64,000 nucleotides of DNA. Source: Sulfurovum sp. UBA5198. Its GTDB lineage: Bacteria > Campylobacterota > Campylobacteria > Campylobacterales > Sulfurovaceae. Within the stretch, counting starts at the first letter, position 1; each line of letters opens with the position of its first letter. This document shows positions 43,939 to 52,425 of the stretch, piece after piece. The notes beneath the pieces were generated by a model. The model had not been told where the DNA came from. It did no database searches and worked only from the letters and a program-made list of their open reading frames with translations. A program made the position numbers and the translations under genes. Where the stretch lies: the NCBI GenBank assembly GCA_002412865.1, contig DHVW01000007.1, forward strand, positions 11,341 to 75,340. Direction: 5' to 3'.

Positions 43939-45380
43939 TTTATAGTTTCTTTATCGAGTTCGCCACTTTTTAATTTGGCTAGATATTCTCTTAGCATTAT
44001 TCTTACATCGCCAGACATCACAAGAAGTCCAATCACATTTGGTACTGCCATCGCTAGGAATAATATAGATGCAAAATCCACCATTGTTCCAGTGTCCACA
44101 ATAGTAGCAATAACAACAAAAGCCAAAAATATCATTTTATACACTATAACGCTTTTCGTTCCAAATAGATATGCCCATGCAATCTCTCCGTAATATGACC
44201 ACGCAATAAGAGTAGAAAATGCAAACATAAATATAGAAAATGCCAACACTGCTGGGAACCATGAAATTGACATTCTAAACGCTTCCGCTGTGAGTCCTGA
44301 ACCATTTTTTGCATCTATTAGTTCTTTAAATCCATTAGCAGGGTCATATACTCCAGTAATAACAATCACAAGTGCTGTCATTGTGCAAACTATCACTGTA
44401 TCGATAAATGGCTCATATAGTGCAACAATTCCTTGGCGAACAGGATATTTTACTTTTGCCGTTGAGTGGGCGATAGGTGCCGAACCAAGACCAGCTTCAC
44501 TACTAAATACAGCTCGCTGGAAACCTTGCACGATTACACCAACCATACCACCTGCTACCGCTATTGGAGCAAATGCTTCACTAAAAATCTTTGATACGGC
44601 CATTGGCACAAGGTCATAATTAGAAAATATTATCCAAAGTGCGGCACTCACATAGACAATTATCATCAAAGGTACAATCTTTTCGGTCACTTCACCGATT
44701 CGTTTTATCCCGCCAAGAATTACTGCACCTGTAAGTGTGGCTACAATAATGCCAAAAACCCATGGGTACTCTTTGAAAAAGCCAATCTCATTGCTAACGG
44801 CACCAAGTGCTTGTGATACTTGAAAAGTATTGCCTCCGCCAATAGCTCCACCTATTAGAAATATTGCAAATATCACAGCTAAAACCTTGCCTACTTTTGG
44901 AAAGCCTTTCTCTGCAAAGCCTTTGTTTAGATATCCCATTCCACCACCGATAATAGTACCATCAGGTAAAAATTCTCTATATTTTAAAGAGAGTGTCACC
45001 TCCGTAAACTTGAGTGTCATTCCCAGAAATCCAGCAACAATCATCCAAAATGTTGCCCCTGGTCCACCTATACTAACAGCAATAGCTACTCCTGCGATAT
45101 TTCCCAGTCCCACAGTAGCCGAAAGAGCGGTAGTTAGGGATTGTCTCGGCTCTAGAATACCAACATCATCGGCTGTTTTATAGTCACCTTTTATTATGCG
45201 ATATGAATGCCTGAACATTCGTAGATTTATAAAACTAAATTTAAGTGTTAAATAAACACCGCCAAAAATGAGCAGGGCAACGACAAATGGAACTTTTGCT
45301 CCATCTATTAATCCAAAAAAAATATCAAAAAAAAGTGCGTTATCTAAAAATCCAGTTATGTGCTTAAATAATTCGTTCAT
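43935..45380 (-). CDS. AGCS-family alanine/glycine:cation symporter
   Basis: A 481-aa transporter with ~11 membrane helices. Family blocks seen are TTALSATVGLGNIAGVAIAV (~83-102), GGPGATFWMIVAGFLGM, GGAIGGGNTFQ, FQRAVFSSEAGLGSAPIAH and TALVIVITG. It takes up alanine or glycine with Na+ or H+. It is the first gene of a three-gene coupled operon (43935-43938 overlap). Confidence 0.93.
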   Translation of the reverse strand: MNELFKHITGFLDNALFFDIFFGLIDGAKVPFVVALLIFGGVYLTLKFSFINLRMFRHSYRIIKGDYKTADDVGILEPRQSLTTALSATVGLGNIAGVAIAVSIGGPGATFWMIVAGFLGMTLKFTEVTLSLKYREFLPDGTIIGGGMGYLNKGFAEKGFPKVGKVLAVIFAIFLIGGAIGGGNTFQVSQALGAVSNEIGFFKEYPWVFGIIVATLTGAVILGGIKRIGEVTEKIVPLMIIVYVSAALWIIFSNYDLVPMAVSKIFSEAFAPIAVAGGMVGVIVQGFQRAVFSSEAGLGSAPIAHSTAKVKYPVRQGIVALYEPFIDTVIVCTMTALVIVITGVYDPANGFKELIDAKNGSGLTAEAFRMSISWFPAVLAFSIFMFAFSTLIAWSYYGEIAWAYLFGTKSVIVYKMIFLAFVVIATIVDTGTMVDFASILFLAMAVPNVIGLLVMSGDVRIMLREYLAKLKSGELDKETIK

Positions 45381-45509
45381 GCGTGCTACCAGCCTATTAT
45401 AAATTTATTTTATTTTAACATATTTGGGCTTTGTGACAAGCGTGAAATGCCAAGTAAGCTTTTAGCTCTTAAACACAATAATGATACAATGGCATATTAA
45501 AAAAATGGA

Positions 45510-45965
45510 ATGGCTATGCAAAAATATAAAAAACCAAAACAAAATATATCAAAAAATAAAATAGAACCATACGCAACAAACTCTAGCAAAATCAAAGCAT
45601 TTATTACTGATAATTTTTTACTTATGATGCCAATTATATATATTGTATTTTATATAGTAATGGGAGGCAGAGAAGAGTTTCGCGACAATTTATTTATCGG
45701 ATGGATAATGATATTTGCTCCCCTAGTGATTATTCAGTCAATTTTTTTATCAAGAAGCGGTCAGACACCTGGCTACAAAGCATATCAAATAAAATTGCTA
45801 GATGATATTAGCGGCAAAAAGCCATCATTTCTTGTCGCACTCTTTAGGAGCATATTGGCACTATTATCATTTTTTACAATATTTGGTTGGCTAATGATGT
45901 TTATGAGAAAAGATAGAAAAACACTTCATGATTTACTTAGCAACACAGCGGTTTACAAAGCATAA
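45510..45965 (+). CDS. RDD-family membrane protein
   Basis: A 151-aa protein. It has a basic N-terminal ~30 residues, two or three membrane helices, GQTPGYKAYQIKLLDD (the RDD-family block) and RKDRKTLHDLLSNTAVYK at the end. Members are thought to be transporters, some Na+/H+ antiporters. Its TAA shares a base with the ATG of the next MFS gene, so the two are coupled. Confidence 0.85.
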   Translation: MAMQKYKKPKQNISKNKIEPYATNSSKIKAFITDNFLLMMPIIYIVFYIVMGGREEFRDNLFIGWIMIFAPLVIIQSIFLSRSGQTPGYKAYQIKLLDDISGKKPSFLVALFRSILALLSFFTIFGWLMMFMRKDRKTLHDLLSNTAVYKA

Positions 45966-47089
45966 TGAATAGATCATCGTTTGCGATTGTGTGGCTTTTG
46001 CGTGGTTACTATTTTTTCTATTTTGCAATGGTCGGTGTATATATAGTTTTTTTACCAAAAATACTCACAGACCTTGGGTATAGTCCAGCTGAAGTTGGAA
46101 TAATTTACGCGGCAGCTCCTATGATGAGATTTTTATTGCCATTTGTTTTCCAGCATATTATTGAACTTAATTATAAAATTTTTGCTATATCACTTTTTGC
46201 TACTCTAATTGCAGTTATTATGTTTTGGTTTTCTATTCATAATTTTTGGAGCTATTTAGCCGTAAACATACTTTTTGGTGCAGCAATGGGAATATCTTTG
46301 CCTTATATTGAGACTATTGCTCTTGGAATACTGGACAAAACCAAATATGGCAAAGTAAGACTTTGGGGTTCAATTGGCTTTATGCTTATTGTTATATGGC
46401 TAGGTCGCATACTTGACACCGCAGAACAAGGCTTATTATATCTTTTTGCTACTGCACTTCTTACGCTTTTGCTTGGTATTATGGTTGGCAAATCTGATAA
46501 CAAACAGTCATATGACACAGAAGATACCAGCTCTTTTTCAATCATAGCCCATGCTCCACTTTGGCTTTCAATATTACTTATGCAAATAAGCTTTGGTGGT
46601 TTTTATAGTTTCTTTACGATATATGAAACAGCACATGGTATCTCTCTTGAGATGAGTAGTTGGCTATGGGGATTTGGTGTAATATGCGAAATAGCAATGC
46701 TCTATTTTCAAGGTCCATTGCTAAAAAGAAACTTGCTTAATATTATAAAATTTGCTACGCTAGTTACAGTATTTAGATGGCTATTATTATATATATTTCC
46801 TGATTCAATTGGGACTGCTTTTTTATCACAATCAATGCACGCAATTAGCTTTGCTCTTTATCATACTGCAATGATTAGTTATATATACAGTCTATATACC
46901 CAAAAAAGACTTGCTCAGCAGTTTTTTCTAGGCATTGGGTTTGGACTTGGTGGTTCGCTTGGTGCATATTTAGCTGGCATATTTTATGGGCATAATCTTT
47001 TTTTACTTGAATCTATAATAGCTTTATTGGCATTTGCAGTATTATTTTTACCACACAAAAAGGAGATGAAAAATGCAAGCCAAATATAA
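45965..47089 (+). CDS. MFS_1-like permease (HcaT-related)
   Basis: A 374-aa transporter with 12 helices of the MFS_1_like/phenylpropionate-permease group: YFFYFAMVGVYIVFLP at the start, GYSPAEVGIIYAAAPMMRF, GKVRLWGSIGFM after helix 4 and FGLGGSLGAYLAGIFY. The substrate is unknown. The mobA start lies 17 bp before its stop, in another frame. Confidence 0.82.
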   Translation: MNRSSFAIVWLLRGYYFFYFAMVGVYIVFLPKILTDLGYSPAEVGIIYAAAPMMRFLLPFVFQHIIELNYKIFAISLFATLIAVIMFWFSIHNFWSYLAVNILFGAAMGISLPYIETIALGILDKTKYGKVRLWGSIGFMLIVIWLGRILDTAEQGLLYLFATALLTLLLGIMVGKSDNKQSYDTEDTSSFSIIAHAPLWLSILLMQISFGGFYSFFTIYETAHGISLEMSSWLWGFGVICEIAMLYFQGPLLKRNLLNIIKFATLVTVFRWLLLYIFPDSIGTAFLSQSMHAISFALYHTAMISYIYSLYTQKRLAQQFFLGIGFGLGGSLGAYLAGIFYGHNLFLLESIIALLAFAVLFLPHKKEMKNASQI

Positions 47090-47648
47090 TACGGCGGTAA
47101 TATTCGCAGGCGGAAAAAGTAGTCGCATGGGAACAGATAAAGCTCTTTTACCATTTGGTGGCCATAATTCAATGGCAGAATACTTATGTCAAAAGCTCAC
47201 AAAAATATTTCAAAATGTTTATATATCAGCAAAAAGCGATAAATTTGATTTTTCACCAACAGTTATTATTGATAACTATGAGCAAAGTTCTCCAATGGTT
47301 GGACTAGTATCTATATTTGAGACGATTGATTACGATGAGATATTTATAATAAGCGTCGACTCTCCATTAATTACACAAGAAATTATTGATATGTTATACA
47401 AAAATGCAAGTGAGCATATAAATGCAGATGCGATTATCGCAACCAGTCCTGATGGTATAGAGCCTATGTGCGGTATATATAGACGAACTATCTATCCTCT
47501 GGCAAAAAAGTATTTAAATGATGATATGCATCAGCTAATGAAGCTTTTAAAAAATAGTACCACAGAGTATCTAGAGTTTGGTTCAAATAAAGAGTTTTTA
47601 AATCTAAACTCTCCAGACCAATATGAGATAGCAATTGCTAAATATTAA
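47073..47648 (+). CDS. mobA: Molybdenum cofactor guanylyltransferase
   Basis: A 191-aa enzyme that adds GMP to Mo-molybdopterin, giving the bis-MGD cofactor needed by DMSO-reductase-family enzymes such as both in this window. The nucleotide-binding start is FAGGKSSRMGTDKALLPFGG. ISVDSPLI holds the Mg-binding Asp and GIEPMCGIYRR is the MobA signature. It ends 4 bp inside the convergent LysR gene. Confidence 0.93.
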   Translation: MQAKYNTAVIFAGGKSSRMGTDKALLPFGGHNSMAEYLCQKLTKIFQNVYISAKSDKFDFSPTVIIDNYEQSSPMVGLVSIFETIDYDEIFIISVDSPLITQEIIDMLYKNASEHINADAIIATSPDGIEPMCGIYRRTIYPLAKKYLNDDMHQLMKLLKNSTTEYLEFGSNKEFLNLNSPDQYEIAIAKY

Positions 47649-48544
47649 TCTCTTTTTTCGTCTAAAATAGTTTTTATCATTTTTTTGGCAAAGAATGTAA
47701 ATTTGTCAAAAAGTTCACTTCTAAGCTTATCTTTGTGGTGAATCATATGCAAATCTCTTTTGCATTCAAACTTTTTAATATTCGCTCTATGTAGAGTGCC
47801 ATCCAAAATATCTTTTTCAACTGCAAGCTGAGATAGACAGGCTAAAGTATCGCTGCCTTTTAATACACTTTTGATTGATTCAGTATGTCCAAGCTCTAAA
47901 AATATATTCAAATTATTACATTTATCTTTGATATGCTCCAAAAACATCTCTCTAGTGCCACTACCTTTTTCTCTCAAAACCCACTTATGATCACTTAAGT
48001 CATTCATGTTGCATGGTGTACTAAATTTATCTGTTGAAGAAACTACTAATAATTCATCAACTCCGATTATCTCTTTGGCAAGTTCTGAGTCACTCACTCC
48101 ACCCTCTACAAAGCCTATATCAATTTGACCATCTTTAATCATTTCAATTATTGCTTTTGTATTTCCTTCTTTGAGGGAAATCTTTACATCAGGGTACTCG
48201 CTCATATAGTTACAGATAATTGTTGGCATCATATAGTCAACAATTGTTGTGCTAGCACCCACTCTAATTATGCCTTTGTTTGGTGAGAATTGGAACTCAT
48301 TTTGGACATCAATTATTTTTTTATAAAGAGGTTTGATTTCTTCATAAAAAGCTCTACCTACTTCGTTTAGTATTAATCGTTTGCTTATTCTATCAAATAG
48401 CTGTTTACCAAGCGTCGTTTCTAGCTCTTTTATTGACATAGATACAGCTGATTGACTAAGTCCCATATCTTTAGACACAGAAGTCAGATGCCCTACTGAT
48501 ACTACATTCAAAAAAATCTCAATTTGTCTTAGTGTTATGCTCAC
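47645..48544 (-). CDS. LysR-type transcriptional regulator
   Basis: A 299-aa regulator. The N-terminal winged HTH has LRQIEIFLNVVSVGHLTSVSKDMGLSQSAVSMSIKELE (~5-45), followed by the linker helix and a LysR substrate domain with GIIRVGAST and GQIDIGFVEGG. The effector is unknown. LysR proteins often control a neighbouring divergent gene, but here both neighbours are convergent or codirectional, so the target is elsewhere or is itself. Confidence 0.92.
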   Translation of the reverse strand: MSITLRQIEIFLNVVSVGHLTSVSKDMGLSQSAVSMSIKELETTLGKQLFDRISKRLILNEVGRAFYEEIKPLYKKIIDVQNEFQFSPNKGIIRVGASTTIVDYMMPTIICNYMSEYPDVKISLKEGNTKAIIEMIKDGQIDIGFVEGGVSDSELAKEIIGVDELLVVSSTDKFSTPCNMNDLSDHKWVLREKGSGTREMFLEHIKDKCNNLNIFLELGHTESIKSVLKGSDTLACLSQLAVEKDILDGTLHRANIKKFECKRDLHMIHHKDKLRSELFDKFTFFAKKMIKTILDEKRD

Positions 48545-48615
48545 TTATTTACCTACTATATTAAATTTACACGATTATAACACGATTATTCTTAAATATT
48601 ACTTCTTAACTATTA

Positions 48616-50178
48616 TTAGTTGATAATTTTTCTTTTTCTATAACTTAATGCTTCCAATATATCAACTCTTAATATATCATGATTTCCATTTATATCAGCT
48701 ATTGTCCTCGCTACTTTTTTTATGCTTGCAATGCTCCTATGAGATAGTGCGAATCTACTCATTGCACTCTCCAGTACAGTTAAGGCGTCATCTTTAATCC
48801 TGCAATACAAATCTATCTCTTCTTCTTTTAATTTACCGTTTAACCTTTTTTGACCTCTGGCTTTTTGTGCTTTAAATGCCTTAAGTGTTAGCTTTCTCAT
48901 CTCTATAGAGCTAATGTCTGATTTATCGCTAGTTTCTACCTCCTGCATAACTACAAAGAGATCTATCCTGTCTAAAAATGGGTCACTAAGTCGGTTTTGA
49001 TATCTAACTATCTCTGCTTCGCTACATCTACACTCGTTCTTTTTTGATAATAAATTACCACATGGGCATGGATTCATCGCTGTAACAAACATGATATCAG
49101 CATCATACGCAATCTTTGCATTTACTCTGGCGATATTCACCTTTCTGTCTTGAAGTGGCTCTCTCATCGCTTCTAATATTGGCTTTGCAAAGTGTGGTAA
49201 CTCGTCAAAAAATAGAATACCTTTGTGTGCTAATGCTACCTCTCCTATTTTGGCTCCACTTGAGCCTCCCCCAAAAACAGAGGCACTGGTGGCAGTATGA
49301 TGAGGACTCCTTAGTGGTCTAGCGGCATCAAAAGTGGGTAGCTGTCCATCTAAAAACTGATGTTTTGCGATTGAAAGCATCTCTAGCTCTTCAAGTGGTG
49401 GTAAAATATCTCGCAATCTTTTGGCAATCATGCTTTTACCGCACCCAGGGCTTCCCTCCATCAGAAAATTATGCATACCAGAAGCTGCTATCACTGAAGC
49501 TCTTTTTGCTACACTTTGCCCCTTTACATCAGAAAAATCAGACTCAATAGAACTTTTAGAATAATATGAAATGTCATCTATTGTGATTTTATCAGCGTTA
49601 TATTCAAATCGTTGCGTTTGTGCATTAAACTCTCCAGTTTGTATAATAACAATAGCTTCACTAAGCGTATCCACTCCCACAAAATCAACTCCAGATATGT
49701 AACTAAGATGGCTAATGGCATCATTTGGGACTATTGCTTTACTAATTAACCCTTGTTCTTTGAGTGATAAAATAAGTGGGAAGAGCATAGTGCTACTTTT
49801 TATCTTCCCATCAAGTCCTAATTCGCCAAAAACAAACAAGCCTTCATAATCAAAACTAGATTTATTCAATGCAATCAATAGTGCCAACGGCAAATCAAAA
49901 TGAGTACCATTCTTCTTTATGTCACTTGGGCTTAGATTGACTGTAATTTTTAGAGGCGGGAATGTAAAGTTGTTTGTTAGTAGTGCTGACTTTACCCTTT
50001 CTCTTGATTCTTGGATATCACTACTAGCAAGTCCAACTACTGAAAAACCAGGTAAACCCTTTGTGAATGTTGCTTCAACCTCTATAACTTTAGCTTTTAA
50101 TCCATCAAGCGTTGCACATGCTAATCTATTTATAGTTGCTGTTTGTTCAATTTCTATTTTATTGTCTTCTATTTTCAT
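48616..50178 (-). CDS. comM: YifB/ComM-family AAA+ ATPase
   Basis: A 520-aa protein of the Mg-chelatase-like YifB family. An N-terminal Lon-like domain has FTKGLPGFSVVGLASSDIQESRERVKSAL. Walker A is GSPGCGKSMIAKR (~232), Walker B is ILFFDELPHF, and MNPCPCGN...CRC is the zinc-like insert. ComM of Vibrio is a helicase that promotes branch migration in natural transformation. That is relevant because the DpnI island could be spread by transformation. Confidence 0.92.
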   Translation of the reverse strand: MKIEDNKIEIEQTATINRLACATLDGLKAKVIEVEATFTKGLPGFSVVGLASSDIQESRERVKSALLTNNFTFPPLKITVNLSPSDIKKNGTHFDLPLALLIALNKSSFDYEGLFVFGELGLDGKIKSSTMLFPLILSLKEQGLISKAIVPNDAISHLSYISGVDFVGVDTLSEAIVIIQTGEFNAQTQRFEYNADKITIDDISYYSKSSIESDFSDVKGQSVAKRASVIAASGMHNFLMEGSPGCGKSMIAKRLRDILPPLEELEMLSIAKHQFLDGQLPTFDAARPLRSPHHTATSASVFGGGSSGAKIGEVALAHKGILFFDELPHFAKPILEAMREPLQDRKVNIARVNAKIAYDADIMFVTAMNPCPCGNLLSKKNECRCSEAEIVRYQNRLSDPFLDRIDLFVVMQEVETSDKSDISSIEMRKLTLKAFKAQKARGQKRLNGKLKEEEIDLYCRIKDDALTVLESAMSRFALSHRSIASIKKVARTIADINGNHDILRVDILEALSYRKRKIIN

Positions 50179-50243
50179 ACAAGAAGTATCGCAAAACTTT
50201 CACATATGCTTTCAAAATATGTCAAATTGTAATACTTTTCTTG

Positions 50244-51299
50244 TTACATATCCCTGGCGAGTGTAAATAATTTTGTATTATTTTGTGCAAAATCTATACA
50301 TCTATTGCAAATAACTTCGCCATGCTTTTGAGGAAAATCGACTCTGCACTCTTTGCAGGCTACAAAATGATTTTCAATTAACACTTCAGCTCTACCAAAT
50401 GCAAGTGAAACCATATCAAAATTATCAAAGCTACTAATAGACTTTGGCTTACATATATCATCACATATTCCACATGCTATGCATCTAGTGGGCTGAAACA
50501 GTATTTTTGTCTTTTCCGCACCAAAAAATAGTGCATTTGTTGGACAAAATTGCAAACAATCTCCACAATTCGTACAAGAGTTAAAATCTATCTTTTTATT
50601 GCTTAGAAAACTGAATTTACCTTCAATAACTTGGGTCGTGAAATTTTCAATAGAGTATTTAAGTGAATTTTGCAACACAAGCCTTGATTTTGGCAATGTC
50701 TCCTTTGGGTCAAATAATTTATCAAACTCACTACTATCATCACCAAGTGCTTGTGCTTCAGTAGCAAAACTAAATATAGCATCCCTTCTGCTTATCTCTG
50801 GCTTGGTCTCTCTTGACTCAATCTCACTTATGCCAATTGGGGCTAAAAATCTATTTGCCTCACTCATCGTTGCTCTAATTTGAGCCTCTACCTTGCCACC
50901 ACAATTAATCACTTCACATGAGCTACAATGTGACATATCAAGCGTTACACTTTTCTCTCTTAGTCCTAGTGAAATTAAATTTTCACATCCAAAAATGCTC
51001 AAGCATTGACCTAAGTTTTTACACGATAATACCAAATCTTTATCAAGTCCACTTTTCAATATAAATGATATTGGGTCAAACTCGCTATTTGAAAAAGTAG
51101 AGGTCGGACATGATCCGATGCATGCATTACAATCAATACAAACTGTGCTATCTAATGCTATTCGTTTTGCATGAGAAAGTGCAAGTGCATCAGCTGGGCA
51201 AGCCTCTATGCAGATACTGCATTCATTATACAAATACTCTGTTCTGAGGCATTTTAATGGATCAATAGATATTTTCGCATTTGAACTAAGCAGACTCAT
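50244..51299 (-). CDS. Multi-cluster 4Fe-4S ferredoxin (module B copy)
   Basis: A 351-aa paralogue of the protein at 10996-12099, with the same plan: two 4Fe-4S motifs near the start (CSICIEACP, CIDCNACIGSCP), a Cys-rich middle with CSSCEV, an internal SRRDAIF, two more clusters (CTNCGDCLQFCP, CIACGICDDICKP) and a closing four-Cys ribbon (CKEC...CNRC). The frame opens at 51386, but that extension is a hydrophobic shadow of torD; GGAGAATACAA lies before ATG 51299. The start lies 14 bp inside torD. A role in enzyme maturation or reduction is inferred. Confidence 0.78.
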   Translation of the reverse strand: MSLLSSNAKISIDPLKCLRTEYLYNECSICIEACPADALALSHAKRIALDSTVCIDCNACIGSCPTSTFSNSEFDPISFILKSGLDKDLVLSCKNLGQCLSIFGCENLISLGLREKSVTLDMSHCSSCEVINCGGKVEAQIRATMSEANRFLAPIGISEIESRETKPEISRRDAIFSFATEAQALGDDSSEFDKLFDPKETLPKSRLVLQNSLKYSIENFTTQVIEGKFSFLSNKKIDFNSCTNCGDCLQFCPTNALFFGAEKTKILFQPTRCIACGICDDICKPKSISSFDNFDMVSLAFGRAEVLIENHFVACKECRVDFPQKHGEVICNRCIDFAQNNTKLFTLARDM

Positions 51300-51861
51300 T
51301 TGTATTCTCCACAACCATATTGCTATAATCTTCAAGCATAAAATCAATAGTAAAATCAGACAAGTCACTATAAAATGGGTTGTCACTCATCTCTTTTATT
51401 GCAATTAAATATTGTGGTATCCAAGCCATTAGATGTTCAGTATAAAACTTCATTTGTGCTTTTGTGTCTTGTTGCAAAATAAGTTTTTGCATAAATCCAA
51501 ATTCAATAGCTATATGGTCAGGCACATGATGATGTGACGCCTCTAAGTTTAAATCATATCCATGATTTACATAAAATTGAGTAACTGGGTTTTGAAGTCC
51601 CACAAGTATCTCATTTTTAGCATCAATTGCAGATGATTCAATCGGGTGGTTATTCATCACAAATAGCGAATTATAGGCAATACTAAGCTCTCTTAATGTG
51701 CTCTGCTCGTCGCCACTGTGTAAAAAATCAAATGCTCCATCGCCTATTGTTCTTAATAGTTCATCATTGGCTTTTAGCTCTGTGAATAGCTTTTCGCTTA
51801 TCTCTGAACTGTAAATTCTTGATAAAAATGCGTAAATATATGCTCTTATTTTATTGTCCAC
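51286..51861 (-). CDS. TorD-family chaperone (module B)
   Basis: A 191-aa TorD-type protein: YAYIYAFLSRIYSSEISEKL at the start, LSIAYNSLFVMNN, a variant of the central segment (NPVTQFYVNHGYDLN) and VPDHIAIEFGFMQKLI. The start is taken as GTG 51861, where AAGGAG has a 6-base spacing; a longer frame would start with TTG at 51894. It should serve the Tat-exported catalytic subunit at 54817. A -10 box at 51897-51902 and a 13-bp palindrome at 51928-51940 suggest its own promoter. Confidence 0.85.
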   Translation of the reverse strand: MDNKIRAYIYAFLSRIYSSEISEKLFTELKANDELLRTIGDGAFDFLHSGDEQSTLRELSIAYNSLFVMNNHPIESSAIDAKNEILVGLQNPVTQFYVNHGYDLNLEASHHHVPDHIAIEFGFMQKLILQQDTKAQMKFYTEHLMAWIPQYLIAIKEMSDNPFYSDLSDFTIDFMLEDYSNMVVENTNESA

Positions 51862-51896
51862 TATAGACTCCTTTTCTCTAGAAAGAATACCCAAAT

Positions 51897-51940
51897 ATTA
51901 TATATATGAGATAAAAATATAGACTATATTGTGTCACAAT
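51897..51940 (-). promoter_or_regulatory. Putative promoter and operator of torD2-ferredoxin
   Basis: TATAAT on the minus strand (51902-51897), 36 bp before the GTG start, with the perfect palindrome ATTGTG-A-CACAAT centred at 51934, about where an activator of a class II promoter would bind. The surrounding 16-mer ACTATATTGTGTCACA also occurs at 63981-63996. Confidence 0.45.
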
Positions 51941-51972
51941 GTACTATATATTTTTTCTCAAAAGAGATGCTT

Positions 51973-52425
51973 TTACAAGCACCCTTTAAAGAATGATTTT
52001 CCTCCAGCAGCTGGAGCTTCGAAATGTGAAGCTACGATAGTATTCGCACCTTCATCGAAGTCACCTTTGATAGTAACTTCATTTTTATTAATACCTTCTT
52101 CAAGCATTTTTGCTGTATCAATTTTAGAAGAGTCAATGTTGTAATATTTCATATCGTCATGTACAAACAATACTAACTCCATCTTCTCCTTGTCTCCAAA
52201 TTCCCATTTTTGATTACAATCGCCTTCACCACATACAACACTTTCCATGCGACAATCTGCGAACATACCTTCTTCGGCACACCATTTAGTTGTAAGAAAA
52301 CCTTTTTTCTCAAATGTGCCATTTGCATCAGCTGATGCATTTGTCTCATTTGAATCGCCTTTTCCTTTATTGCAACCTGCTAGGATTAATCCTGCAAGCA
52401 ATGCAGTTAAAACTAATTTTTTCAT
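51973..52425 (-). CDS. Cys-containing lipoprotein of module B
   Basis: A 150-aa protein with lipobox LAGC (Cys18) and an Asn/Asp/Ser linker. The mature domain has C49, C58, C65 and C70 (WCAEEGMFADC, VCGEGDC) and a C-terminal C149. I do not recognise the family. The Cys pattern could form disulfides or bind metal. It overlaps the gamma-subunit gene end/start by 4 bp (52422-52425), so it is made with the enzyme and may be its periplasmic partner or electron-relay anchor. Confidence 0.65.
   Translation of the reverse strand: MKKLVLTALLAGLILAGCNKGKGDSNETNASADANGTFEKKGFLTTKWCAEEGMFADCRMESVVCGEGDCNQKWEFGDKEKMELVLFVHDDMKYYNIDSSKIDTAKMLEEGINKNEVTIKGDFDEGANTIVASHFEAPAAGGKSFFKGCL

Noticed and set aside
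50244..51386. An N-terminal membrane anchor on the module B ferredoxin
   Set aside because: The hydrophobic extension above 51299 is the reverse-frame shadow of torD. The RBS and the paralogue's start both support ATG 51299.
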